Part shown: one piece after another, positions 7,254 through 14,369 of the stretch | How the letters are laid out: the number at the start of each line of letters is the position of its first letter | Numbering within the stretch: the first letter of the stretch is position 1 | Source: CAZAKZ01 sp964485695 | GTDB lineage: Bacteria > Planctomycetota > JAFGQW01 | NCBI GenBank assembly: GCA_964485695.1 | Contig: CAZAKZ010000077.1 | Coordinates: 1-26,291, forward strand | Direction of reading: 5' to 3' | Length of the DNA stretch: 26,291 nucleotides | Program-made: the position numbers and the translations under genes | The notes under the pieces: model-generated | Databases searched by the model: none | Seen by the model: only the letters and a program-made list of their open reading frames with translations | Told to the model about the DNA's origin: nothing

Positions 7254-8900
7254 TCACATGATGGTGAAGATGAAGGAGTTGCTGATGGACTGGATGTTGG
7301 ACGGCGCACCCGGCTTGAGGGTCAAGAATGCGCTGTGGATCCGGATGCCCTTGATCCCCGGAAGGTTCGGGATGTTGATCTTGGCCGTGGCCTTGCCGCT
7401 CGCGTCCAGTGTGCCGGCGTAGTTCTGGAACACCATGGGCAGGTAGCCGTTCACCGAGGCGTCCAGCAGGGCGTCCAGACTGAGGTAGAGCAACCGGGTG
7501 TCGATGGGAATGGGGCCCCCTCCGAGGGAACTGCCCACCACGTACTGCAGGCCCGCGTCGCTGGGCGCGCTCAGGGCCAGTGTGATGGTGGTGCCCGGCT
7601 GGCCGCTGCCGGAACCGGTGATGTTGATGACCACCTCGTCGGCGCCGATGTCCACCAGGGTGGCCGGACGTACATGGCCCTCGAAGTCGTCGGCGACCTT
7701 GTAGTTCGGGTTGTAGGAGACCCAGGTGCCGACCACGTAGTTGGTGGTTCCGGCATCCAGGCACGGAGAGCTGCCTTTCAGGTGGATGTCGTACGGCGCG
7801 GTCATGCTCATCAGAGCAGGATCCGCCTCCATGCTGTTCTGATCCCAGCTGCTCCCGCCACCAGCCGGTACCAGGGTGGCCTTGTTGGCGTTGAAGTACT
7901 TCAGCCAGTCGGCCAGGCTACCCTTGGTGAAGCCGGTGCCGTTCTCGAGTTCGCAGACCTTGCCGTTCGGCGCAAAGTAGCAGTTGTAGTCCAGGTCATT
8001 GTACTCGAGTACGGGGTTGCGGAAGCCGTACCGGATGCACCCGCCGGTGCCCATGTTGACCACGATGTTGTTCCGGAAGGAGTTACATCGGGTCCACGCG
8101 CAGCAGCTGCCGAGATTCACCCCGCAGCCGGAGGTATTGACGATGACGGTGTTGTGCCAGAACATGATGCCGTACTGGCTGTACTGGACCCAGAGCCCGT
8201 AGCCGGTCGGGCCGCAGTCGTGGAAGAAGCAGTTCTCGTAGAGGTTGTCGGAGTCGTTGGAGTTCCAGAGACTGAGTATCTGGCTCGAGCTGCCCTTGCC
8301 GTCGAACTCGCACCGGCGCAGGAAGCACCGATTGATCTGCTGGGTGTAGAACACCCGGCCGCCGCCGGCGAACACGCAATCCTCGAAGGTGCAGTCGTTG
8401 GAGTAGTAGGCGTGCACGGCCCGCACCGTAGAAGACGTGGACTTCGGGGCGTCGATCTTGCACTTCCTGAAGGTGCAGAAGGTGGCCCGGGTGCTGGACG
8501 GTCCGGTCAGGTTCAGCCCGTACTGGGTGAAGTTCTTGACCTCCAGATTGTCGAACACGTAGTACGAGCAGGCGCCGTTCACGGTGAGGCCCATCTGCCC
8601 TCCATTCGCGTCGATCACCGCCGGGGTGCCAGTGGCCACGAAGGTCACGGTGTTGGTGGCTGACATCCCCGTCGCTGGATAGACGTTCACCGCCTCCTTG
8701 AAGGTGGTGGACGCCACATTGAATACCACCGGCCCGCTCACGCCCCCTCCGAGGACCGCCGCGGTGGCGAGCGCGAACGTCGTGTAGTTCTTCGGCCCCG
8801 AACCGTTGGGATCGATGGTGTAGCTCCCGCTCAGCTGAGCCGAGGACATACACGTCAGAGTGAGCACCAAGAGGGTGCTCAGCAGAACTTTGCCTTTCAT
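7254..8900 (-). CDS. Secreted right-handed parallel beta-helix protein, array copy 4
   Basis: A 548-residue protein with a signal peptide (MKGKVLLSTL... to SSAQ), GSYTIDPNGSGPKNYTTF, a beta-helix with coils FRKCKIDAP, FEDCVFAGG, FLRRCEFDGKG and YENCFFHDCG, then GSCCAWTRCNSFRNN, the VDIGADE cap and the common C-terminal domain. The ATG at 8900 follows a GGAGGA site. The N-terminal half is closest to copy 5, while the leader and middle region resemble copy 3. The residue before the conserved Cys in the signal peptide is Thr here, which argues against lipoprotein processing for the family. The gene has its own promoter and a textbook terminator, so it is probably monocistronic. No enzyme motif is recognised; a binding or structural surface role is a guess from the fold. 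Confidence 0.9.
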   Translation of the reverse strand: MKGKVLLSTLLVLTLTCMSSAQLSGSYTIDPNGSGPKNYTTFALATAAVLGGGVSGPVVFNVASTTFKEAVNVYPATGMSATNTVTFVATGTPAVIDANGGQMGLTVNGACSYYVFDNLEVKNFTQYGLNLTGPSSTRATFCTFRKCKIDAPKSTSSTVRAVHAYYSNDCTFEDCVFAGGGRVFYTQQINRCFLRRCEFDGKGSSSQILSLWNSNDSDNLYENCFFHDCGPTGYGLWVQYSQYGIMFWHNTVIVNTSGCGVNLGSCCAWTRCNSFRNNIVVNMGTGGCIRYGFRNPVLEYNDLDYNCYFAPNGKVCELENGTGFTKGSLADWLKYFNANKATLVPAGGGSSWDQNSMEADPALMSMTAPYDIHLKGSSPCLDAGTTNYVVGTWVSYNPNYKVADDFEGHVRPATLVDIGADEVVINITGSGSGQPGTTITLALSAPSDAGLQYVVGSSLGGGPIPIDTRLLYLSLDALLDASVNGYLPMVFQNYAGTLDASGKATAKINIPNLPGIKGIRIHSAFLTLKPGAPSNIQSISNSFIFTIM

Positions 8901-8994
8901 GATGAAGTCCTCCAATCTGAAAATGAACTTGATCACCTCGGATGTGTACGATGAATCCGCTACACGAAAGACTGTTGAAAATCGGGAGAGAAAC

Positions 8995-9044
8995 AGGCGA
9001 AAATGGCTGTCCTTCTCTGATCTGGATTTCCTACACGCTCTCCA
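8995..9044 (-). promoter_or_regulatory. Conserved leader block, copy 4
   Basis: Counterpart of 7037-7086 in the 5' leader of beta-helix gene 4, with seven differences in 50 bp. It lies between the predicted transcription start (about 9058) and the ribosome binding site just upstream of 8900. Function is unknown. Confidence 0.4.
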
Positions 9045-9064
9045 TATATCCGTATTTCATCCAG

Positions 9065-9092
9065 ATTGTAACCGATTCGTGGATATTGTCCA
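9065..9092 (-). promoter_or_regulatory. Promoter of beta-helix gene 4
   Basis: On the minus strand a -35 TGGACA (9087-9092, 5 of 6 to consensus) and a -10 TACAAT (9065-9070, 5 of 6) have a 16-bp spacer. The position and -10 box match those of gene 3. The leader is about 158 nt. Confidence 0.6.
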
Positions 9093-9141
9093 CCTGCTAT
9101 TCTCACTTTGGTCGTATCCGCAAAGCATCTGTACCCGGGAG

Positions 9142-9175
9142 AAAAAAAATCCCCGCCGATTTCGGCGGGGATTTT
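9142..9175 (-). terminator. Intrinsic terminator of beta-helix gene 5
   Basis: Arms 9146-9158 and 9163-9175 form a GC-rich stem closed by A-T pairs with a 4-nt loop. Eight consecutive U on the minus strand (9142-9149) overlap the base of the stem and follow it. It is the same design as the terminator of gene 4, placed before the promoter of gene 4. Confidence 0.88.
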
Positions 9176-9212
9176 ACGACTCTCAGCCCCTATGATGGGG
9201 CCGGCGACACAA

Positions 9213-10868
9213 TCACATGATGGTGAAGATGAAGGAATTGCTGATGGACTGGATGTTGGACGGCGCACCTTGCTTGAGGGTCAGGAAGGCGGTGTAGATC
9301 CGGATGCCCTTGATCCCCGGCAGGTTTGGGATGTTGATCTTGGCCGTGGCCTTGCCGCTCGCGTCCAGGGTGCCGGCGTAGTTCTGGAACACCATGGGCA
9401 GGTAGCCGTTCACCGAAGCGTCCAGCATGGCGTCCAGGCTGAGGTTGAGCCACCGTGTGTCGATGGAGATGGGGCCTCCGCCGAGGGAGCTGCCCACCAC
9501 GTAGGGCAGGCCTGCGTCGCTGGGCGCGCTCAGGAAAAGAGTGAGGGTCGTGCCCGGCTGGCCACTGCCGGAACCGACGATGGTGATGACCACCTCGTCG
9601 GCGCCGATATCCACCAGCGTGGCCGGACGTACATGGCCCTCGAAGTCGTCGGCGACCTTGTAGTTCGCGTTGTAGGAGATCCACGATCCGGCCACATACT
9701 TGGTGGTTCCGCCGTCCAGGCACGGGGAATTACCCTTCAGGTGGATGTCGTACGGCGCCGTCATGCTCGTCAGCCCGGGATCCGACTCGGTGCTGTTGTC
9801 GTCCCACCGGGCCTGCGCCGGGGTGGGCCCGGCGGGGGGGACCAGAGTGTTCCTGTTGGCGTTGAAGAAGGTCTGCCACTGGGCCAGAGTGCCCTTGGTG
9901 AATGTCGTGCCGCTCTCGAGCTCGCAGGCCTTGCCGTTCGGGGCAAAGTAACAGTTGTAGTCGGCGTCGTTGAAGTCGAGCACGCCGCTTCTGTGACCGT
10001 ACCGGATGCATCCCCCGGTGCCCGTGTTGACCACGATGTTGTTCCGGAAGGAATTGGCCCGGGACCAGGCGCAGCAGCCACCCAGGAAGACTCCGACCTG
10101 GCTGGTCTTCACGATGACGGTGTTGTGCCAGAACATGATGCCGTACTGGCTGTAGTTGACATAGAATCCATAGCCGGAAGCGCCGCAGTCGTGGAGGAAG
10201 CAGTTCTCGTAGAGGTTGTCGGAGTCGTTGGAGTTCCAGAGGCTGACCAGCTGGCTCGACATGCCCTTGCCGTCGAATTCGCAGCGCCGGATGAAACACC
10301 GGTTGATCTGCTGGGTATAGTACGCCCTACCGCCGCCGGCAAACACGCAATCCTCGAAGGTGCAGTCATTGGGATAGTAGAGGTGCGCGGCACGCACCGT
10401 GGAAGAGGTGGATGCAGGAGCGTCGAACTTGCACTTCTTGAAGGTGCAGAACGTGGCCCGGGTGTTGAATCCGCCGTTCATGTTCAGCCCATATCCGGTG
10501 AAATTCTGAACCACCAGGTTCTCGAAGTTCATGTACGAGCACGTGGTGTTCAGTGTGAGGCCGTGCTGGCCTTTGTTGGCATCGATGATCGCAGGGTTAC
10601 CCACCGCCTGGAAGGTGACGGTGTTGGTGGAGGACACACCCGAGACCGGGTTGAGAGTCACCGTCTCCTTGAAGGTGGTCGAGGCCACGGTGAACACCAC
10701 CGGACCGCTGACGCCGCTCGAGAGGGCCGAGGTGGCCTTGGCGAACGTCGTGTAGTTGGTCGGCCCGGAGCCGTTGGGGTCGATGGTGTAGCTGCCGCTC
10801 AGCTGAGCCGGGGAAACACACGCCAGGGAGAGCACCACCAGGGCACTCAGAGCAAGCTTGGCTTTCAT
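9213..10868 (-). CDS. Secreted right-handed parallel beta-helix protein, array copy 5 (mosaic)
   Basis: A 551-residue protein, first in the array. Signal peptide about 1-22 (MKAKLALSAL... to SPAQ), GSYTIDPNGSGPTNYTTF, a Cys-rich beta-helix, the VDIGADE cap and the shared C-terminal domain. The ATG at 10868 has a GAGGAGG site. The first half of the helix (YYTQQINRCFIRRCEFDGKG, SLWNSNDSDNLYENCF) resembles copy 4, whereas the second half (GGCCAWSRANSFRNN, ACELESGTTFTKGTLAQW, QARWDDNS) resembles copies 1 and 2. Such a switch suggests recombination or gene conversion between paralogues. The promoter has the TTTACA -35 seen in copies 1 and 2. As with the rest of the array, export is well supported but the molecular role is not known. 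Confidence 0.9.
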   Translation of the reverse strand: MKAKLALSALVVLSLACVSPAQLSGSYTIDPNGSGPTNYTTFAKATSALSSGVSGPVVFTVASTTFKETVTLNPVSGVSSTNTVTFQAVGNPAIIDANKGQHGLTLNTTCSYMNFENLVVQNFTGYGLNMNGGFNTRATFCTFKKCKFDAPASTSSTVRAAHLYYPNDCTFEDCVFAGGGRAYYTQQINRCFIRRCEFDGKGMSSQLVSLWNSNDSDNLYENCFLHDCGASGYGFYVNYSQYGIMFWHNTVIVKTSQVGVFLGGCCAWSRANSFRNNIVVNTGTGGCIRYGHRSGVLDFNDADYNCYFAPNGKACELESGTTFTKGTLAQWQTFFNANRNTLVPPAGPTPAQARWDDNSTESDPGLTSMTAPYDIHLKGNSPCLDGGTTKYVAGSWISYNANYKVADDFEGHVRPATLVDIGADEVVITIVGSGSGQPGTTLTLFLSAPSDAGLPYVVGSSLGGGPISIDTRWLNLSLDAMLDASVNGYLPMVFQNYAGTLDASGKATAKINIPNLPGIKGIRIYTAFLTLKQGAPSNIQSISNSFIFTIM

Positions 10869-11211
10869 GAAGTCCTCCTCACGATTGATGAAATGGTCTA
10901 CCTCTGATGAGAGTGGGTTGATGCAGGCGTCCGGGGACGACTCGAGGGAGCGTGACCTTCATCCCCTTTCCACAGTTGTCCAGACCGGAATAATGGCAAA
11001 TCCAACTACCAATATATGATTTTTACCCCACCTCTGTAAAGGATTCACCATCAGATAAATAGCAGTGCCCGTGGGAATCCCGAGGTCCGAATCCCTGAAG
11101 GCCTGATATCCCCTGAATGGCCCGATAATCCCAGGTGCAAATAGGGGTTCCCGCCCAGGAGGTCGCGGCGTAATCCTGGTCAATCAGGGGAATCGGCCCC
11201 TCACATCCCCA
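10869..11211. other. Intergenic region between array and lectin-like gene
   Basis: This holds the leader and promoter of beta-helix gene 5 on its left side. The right part should contain the 3' end of the lectin-like gene, but only weak inverted repeats were found (for example 11155-11160 with 11174-11179, six pairs and a 13-nt loop), with no U-tract. No reading frame with protein character is present. Confidence 0.4.
11011..11040 (-). promoter_or_regulatory. Promoter of beta-helix gene 5
   Basis: On the minus strand -35 TTTACA (11035-11040), in the CCTTTACA context shared with copies 1 and 2, lies 18 bp from a -10 TATATT (11011-11016). The predicted leader is about 136 nt. The -35 conservation is the stronger part of the evidence. 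Confidence 0.5.
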
Positions 11212-12198
11212 TCACTGAATGACGACCTGATGGTCGTTGCTCACGGTCACGAAAGTGGTGCCCTTGAAGCTCACGAACGCCACATAGAAAGTCAGACCGC
11301 TCAGGACGGGGAGGTTGGGGACGGCAACGCTGATCTTTGCGTCGCCGTTGATGTCCAGGAAGCCGCGGAAGTTCTTGAAGAGCGCCGGCAAGGCGTTGCT
11401 TGCACTCGCGAAGAGCAGCGGGTCGGCGGTGAGAGGAAGGACGTACCCGTTCGGCAGCACCACGCCGCTGGTGCCCAGGGAGGCAGCCGCCTGGTAGCCG
11501 TCGCCCGGTGTTCCGCGGATCACCATCTTGTATTCGGTGCCGGGGCTCGGCATGGGCGTCGAGGACGTCTCCTCGAGGATGACGCTGTTGTAGGTCTTGT
11601 ACTCGTCCATGAACGATCCGTTGTATCCGCAGATGCCGACGGGTCCCGCCTTTACCGGCAGGCTGATGGTCTTGTTCACGGTGACGTCCCACTTGCCGTT
11701 CCGGTTGCAGTCGATGCGGGCCACGGCCCGGCTGTCGAGGACCAGGAGCCGGACGCGGGCCTTGGTGCAGGCCGGGATGGCCGCACTGGCCGCGGAAAGA
11801 CCTCCGGTCTGGCTGTGCTCGTAGAGCCAGGTGTGGTTGAAATTGGTCGAGCCCTGCACCTTGATGAGCACCAGATCCGACCCGAAGGTACCCTTGGAGG
11901 GCGCGTTGGCCCGGAGGATCACGCCGCCGAACTGGAGTCCCTGGGTCGGGTTGAAGTCCACATCCACGTCGGCGGCTCCGTCCCGGAAGACCTGATTCGG
12001 CTGGGTGAGGTGCTGATACTTGGTGACCAGTTGCGCCCGGACCTGGGTTCCGGTCGCCGTCCACTGGGCGGAGAGGTGCTTGACCCACGTGCCCAGATTG
12101 GGGCCGGCCGGATAATTGAAGGCATCCATCCAGACCTGGGCGCCGGCCAGGCCGCCTGCCAGGCAGACGAGAAGCAGGGCGGTGAGGAATCTATGCAT
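11212..12198 (-). CDS. Secreted lectin-like (concanavalin/LamG-type fold) protein with the array's C-terminal domain
   Basis: A 328-residue protein beginning with a signal peptide (about 1-21, ending AGAQ). Residues about 22-215 start with VWMDAFNYPAGPNLGTW and contain QFGGVILRAN, LIKVQGS and NGKWDVTVNKT segments, the look of a LamG/concanavalin-like beta-sandwich seen in secreted glycan-binding proteins; this is a fold-level guess. Residues about 218-328 (from YKMVIRGTPGDGYQAAASLG to the end) align with the C-terminal domain of the five beta-helix proteins: FKNFRGFLDINGDAKISVAV against FQNYAGNLDANGRATAKINI, then PNLPVLSGL against PNLPGLKGV. The ATG at 12198 follows AAAGGAGAG. It is a separate unit from the array but its neighbour and on the same strand, which suggests a common export or anchoring route. 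Confidence 0.85.
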   Translation of the reverse strand: MHRFLTALLLVCLAGGLAGAQVWMDAFNYPAGPNLGTWVKHLSAQWTATGTQVRAQLVTKYQHLTQPNQVFRDGAADVDVDFNPTQGLQFGGVILRANAPSKGTFGSDLVLIKVQGSTNFNHTWLYEHSQTGGLSAASAAIPACTKARVRLLVLDSRAVARIDCNRNGKWDVTVNKTISLPVKAGPVGICGYNGSFMDEYKTYNSVILEETSSTPMPSPGTEYKMVIRGTPGDGYQAAASLGTSGVVLPNGYVLPLTADPLLFASASNALPALFKNFRGFLDINGDAKISVAVPNLPVLSGLTFYVAFVSFKGTTFVTVSNDHQVVIQ

Positions 12199-12303
12199 GA
12201 TATTCTCTCCTTTCGGGATCCAGCTGGATTAGTCTCTCCATCGCCATTTTCCCAGAAGAACCCCGGTAGAGCAAGGGTGGAGATTCCCCCCCAGCCCTCG
12301 GTG

Positions 12304-12722
12304 CTACTCCCCCCCCATGACCGTCACCGTGACCTGCCGGCGGTGTGGTCGGTAGCGGTGCTCGTAGAGGTAGAGCCCCTGCCATGTGCCCAGGGCCAGG
12401 CGCCCCTGGCGCACCGGCACACTCAGGGAATTGGTGGTCAGGATGCTCCGCACGTGGCCCGACATGTCGTCGTCGCCCTCGGACCGGTGGGAGAAGACGG
12501 GATCGCCGTCCTCCACCAGACGCGAGAAGAAGGCTTCCAGGTCGCGCTGCACCGACGGGTCGGCGTTCTCGCAGAGGATCAGCGAGGCGCTGGTATGGTG
12601 GAGAAAGACGTTGGCGAGGCCAGTCCGGAACCCGGCACCCTGCACGATGCTATCCACCTCGTGGGTGATGTCGTGGGTGCCCGACCCCGGGTCGAGACGG
12701 TGAGGGAATCGGTGTGGATCAT
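12304..12722 (-). CDS. YjbQ/UPF0047 family protein, apparent 1-nt frameshift near the start
   Basis: The YjbQ family (secondary thiamine phosphate synthase-like) is recognised by HHTSASLILCENADP, DDMSGHVRSILTTNSLSVPV, GRLALGTWQGLYLYEHR and a final VTVTVMG. The intact frame from GTG 12657 gives only 117 residues and starts inside the domain. Upstream, an ATG at 12722 with a GGAG site five bases before it encodes MIHTDSLTVSTRGR in a different frame, and the main frame then supplies GTHDITHEVDSIVQ, which together look like the family's normal start. Adding one base in the three-C run at 12680-12682 would join them into 139 residues. This is either a real frameshift, which would probably inactivate the gene, or a sequencing error. 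It starts 18 nt after the stop of the PIG-L deacetylase gene, so the two are likely cotranscribed. Confidence 0.85.
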
Positions 12723-12740
12723 GCTGGCTCCATACGCGAA

Positions 12741-13415
12741 TTATACCACCTGGACGACCTCGATGACGCGGTACGCCTCGCTGTGCTCGAACTTCTCCGT
12801 CCGTCTGGAATGGATGTCCTTCACGTAATCCACGATCCTGGAGAAGTCGGGAAACTGCGATGCGTGGTTTGCGAGGATCTCCAGCTTCCTGTCGATGAAG
12901 TCCGTGATGTCCTCGAAGTCGTTGGGTTGATCCGTTCCAAAGAAGAAGATCTTCTCCACCTTGTGCGCCTCGCCCGGATACATGAACCGGTTCTTGGCCG
13001 CAAAGCAGGCGTCGAAGACGGCCTCGGCCATGACCCGGTGGTCCCTGTGAAACAGGTTCAGCCTGTCGAACGCCCGGTTGGCCGGGTCAAAGGAGAACAC
13101 CAGCTCGGGCTTGTATTGTTTCAGGAGCATCGCCAGGTCGCGCCGCAGGTCTTCGGTGTATTCGAGGAATCCATCCCGGTGGTGCAGGAAGATGACCTCT
13201 TTCACGCCCACGGCCTGGGCCGCGGCCCGCTGTTCCCGCTCCCGTATCCGGACCCGCTCCTCCCGGGAGATGTCGTTGTTCCCGAAGCCGTTCTCGCCGT
13301 TGGTGGCGATGACGTAGACGGTCTCGTATCCCTCCGCGATGAGGCGGGAAATCCGGCCGGTGCAGGTGAACTCCAGGTCGTCCGGGTGGGCCGCAAAGCA
13401 CAGAATTCTCTTCAT
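12741..13415 (-). CDS. PIG-L/LmbE family deacetylase
   Basis: A 224-residue zinc-dependent N-deacetylase of the PIG-L family, whose members remove acetyl groups from N-acetylglucosamine-type sugars (MshB, BshB and LmbE are relatives). Residues 9-14 read AHPDDL, giving His10 and Asp13 as metal ligands and Asp12 as the likely base; HRDHR at 123-127 supplies the third ligand (His126). Length is typical for the family. The ATG at 13415 begins the conserved MKRILCFAAHPDD start. The open frame continues far upstream but that part is antisense to the methyltransferase and is not coding. There is no ribosome binding site, and a TACCAT box lies seven bases before the ATG, suggesting a leaderless message. 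The substrate is unknown. The divergent methyltransferase might act on the same metabolite. Confidence 0.9.
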   Translation of the reverse strand: MKRILCFAAHPDDLEFTCTGRISRLIAEGYETVYVIATNGENGFGNNDISREERVRIREREQRAAAQAVGVKEVIFLHHRDGFLEYTEDLRRDLAMLLKQYKPELVFSFDPANRAFDRLNLFHRDHRVMAEAVFDACFAAKNRFMYPGEAHKVEKIFFFGTDQPNDFEDITDFIDRKLEILANHASQFPDFSRIVDYVKDIHSRRTEKFEHSEAYRVIEVVQVV

Positions 13416-13422
13416 GCGTGAA

Positions 13423-13428
13423 ATGGTA
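13423..13428 (-). promoter_or_regulatory. -10-like box directly before the deacetylase gene
   Basis: TACCAT on the minus strand, the same -10 hexamer used before beta-helix genes 1 and 2, ends seven bases before the ATG at 13415. No convincing -35 is visible. With cinA and moaB/mog it makes a third case of this spacing without a ribosome binding site. Confidence 0.35.
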
Positions 13429-13467
13429 GTGGAAAAAACGTTTGGAGTCAGGGCCAAAACGCTGACG

Positions 13468-13476
13468 TGGTAGAAT
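13468..13476 (+). promoter_or_regulatory. Extended -10 element before the methyltransferase
   Basis: TGGTAGAAT on the plus strand fits an extended -10 (TGnTAnnnT). There is no clear -35. It lies in the divergent spacer shared with the deacetylase gene and would give a leader of about 38 nt to the ATG at 13521. Confidence 0.35.
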
Positions 13477-13520
13477 GTCCGTTTCGCAAATGCCCGGAGA
13501 AGAACACGCGAACCGATTCC

Positions 13521-14369
13521 ATGACTGAGCCCGACATGAATCCCGACCCGGCAGGAGCGCCGCTCCTGGACGAAAAAAAGGCGTGGGCCATCAAGCTGTT
13601 CCACAGATCGGTGCTCAAGCAGAACAAGCTCCTGAACGTCACGAGGCGTCTCGGAGACACGGAGGGCCTCCGGTGCCTCGACATCGGCTCCGACAACGGC
13701 GTCATCAGCTACCTGCTGCGCGGCCGGGGCGGGGACTGGGCCAGCGGCGACCTCTCCCCCGTAGCCGTGAAATCCATCCGTTCCCTGGTGGAGACCGACG
13801 TCCATCTCCTCGACGGCGGCCGCACCCCGTTCCAGGACGGAGAGTTCGACCGGGTGGTCATCGTGGACTTCCTCGAACACCTCGAAGAGGATGCGGGCTT
13901 CATCGCCGAGGTCAGACGCATCCTGAAGGACGACGGCATTTTCATCCTCAACTGTCCCCACGCCAAGCAGAGCCTTCTCCGCCGGTTCCGCCTCGCCATC
14001 GGCCAGACCGACGAGAAGCATGGGCATCTCCGCCCGGGATACACGCGGGAAAGCCTCGAGCCCCTTCTGGAAGGGCGGTTCCGCATCGTGGAGTCGTGGA
14101 CCTATTCCAGGGTCTTCACCGAGGGCCTCGACACCCTCATCACCGCGGCCATGGCCCTGCTGCAAGGTCGAGGCCACGAGGAGGAAGGGCCTTCCAAGGG
14201 CGTGCTTCTCACCGGACAGGACATGGCGAAATTCCGAAGGGCATTTCGCCTCTATTCCCTCCTCTATCCCCTCTTCTGGATCATGACCCGGCTGGACAGG
14301 TTGCTCTTCTTCCGGTCCGGCTACTGCATGACGTCGCTACTCGTACCGCTGCCCAGGAAAGGCCGGTAG
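13521..14369 (+). CDS. Class I SAM-dependent methyltransferase
   Basis: A protein of 282 residues if started at ATG 13521. Motif I is LRCLDIGSDNG (50-60); an acidic SGDLSPVAV follows (75-83) as motif II, then RVVIVDFLEHLEED (111-124) and ILKDDGIFILNCPH (134-147), the Methyltransf_11/25 pattern. The C-terminus has a hydrophobic, aromatic stretch (LYSLLYPLFW) and a basic end, which may rest on the membrane. The substrate is unknown. The start is uncertain: an in-frame GTG at 13467 and an ATG at 13536 are alternatives and none has a good ribosome binding site. It is divergent from the PIG-L deacetylase, and such pairs occur in glycolipid or small-molecule pathways (inference). Its last 49 bp overlap the end of glpD on the opposite strand. 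Confidence 0.85.
   Translation: MTEPDMNPDPAGAPLLDEKKAWAIKLFHRSVLKQNKLLNVTRRLGDTEGLRCLDIGSDNGVISYLLRGRGGDWASGDLSPVAVKSIRSLVETDVHLLDGGRTPFQDGEFDRVVIVDFLEHLEEDAGFIAEVRRILKDDGIFILNCPHAKQSLLRRFRLAIGQTDEKHGHLRPGYTRESLEPLLEGRFRIVESWTYSRVFTEGLDTLITAAMALLQGRGHEEEGPSKGVLLTGQDMAKFRRAFRLYSLLYPLFWIMTRLDRLLFFRSGYCMTSLLVPLPRKGR

Larger units (their letters stand above)
1647..10868 (-). repeat. Tandem array of five paralogous beta-helix genes
   Basis: Five units of about 1.8-2.0 kb lie head to tail on the minus strand (starts at 3209, 5091, 6957, 8900 and 10868). Each contains a promoter, leader, gene and 3' hairpin. The last roughly 360 bp of each gene (from 1650, 3439, 5311, 7257 and 9216 upward) are nearly identical at the DNA level, including many synonymous positions, while the middles differ much more. 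Promoters and terminators fall into two similar groups: promoters of copies 1, 2 and 5 against 3 and 4, and terminators of copies 2 and 3 against 4 and 5. This points to tandem duplication followed by partial homogenisation. No insertion-sequence ends or transposase are seen. Confidence 0.85.

Noticed and set aside
1647..10868. Array as a mobile element or CRISPR-like repeat
   Set aside because: Units are full genes of about 1.8 kb with no transposase, terminal inverted repeats, or spacer structure.
9108..10907. Long plus-strand open frames opposite the beta-helix genes (also 7233-8663, 5728-6675)
   Set aside because: They are Gly/Val/Arg-rich mirror frames of strongly coding minus-strand genes in GC-rich DNA, with no motif or ribosome binding site.
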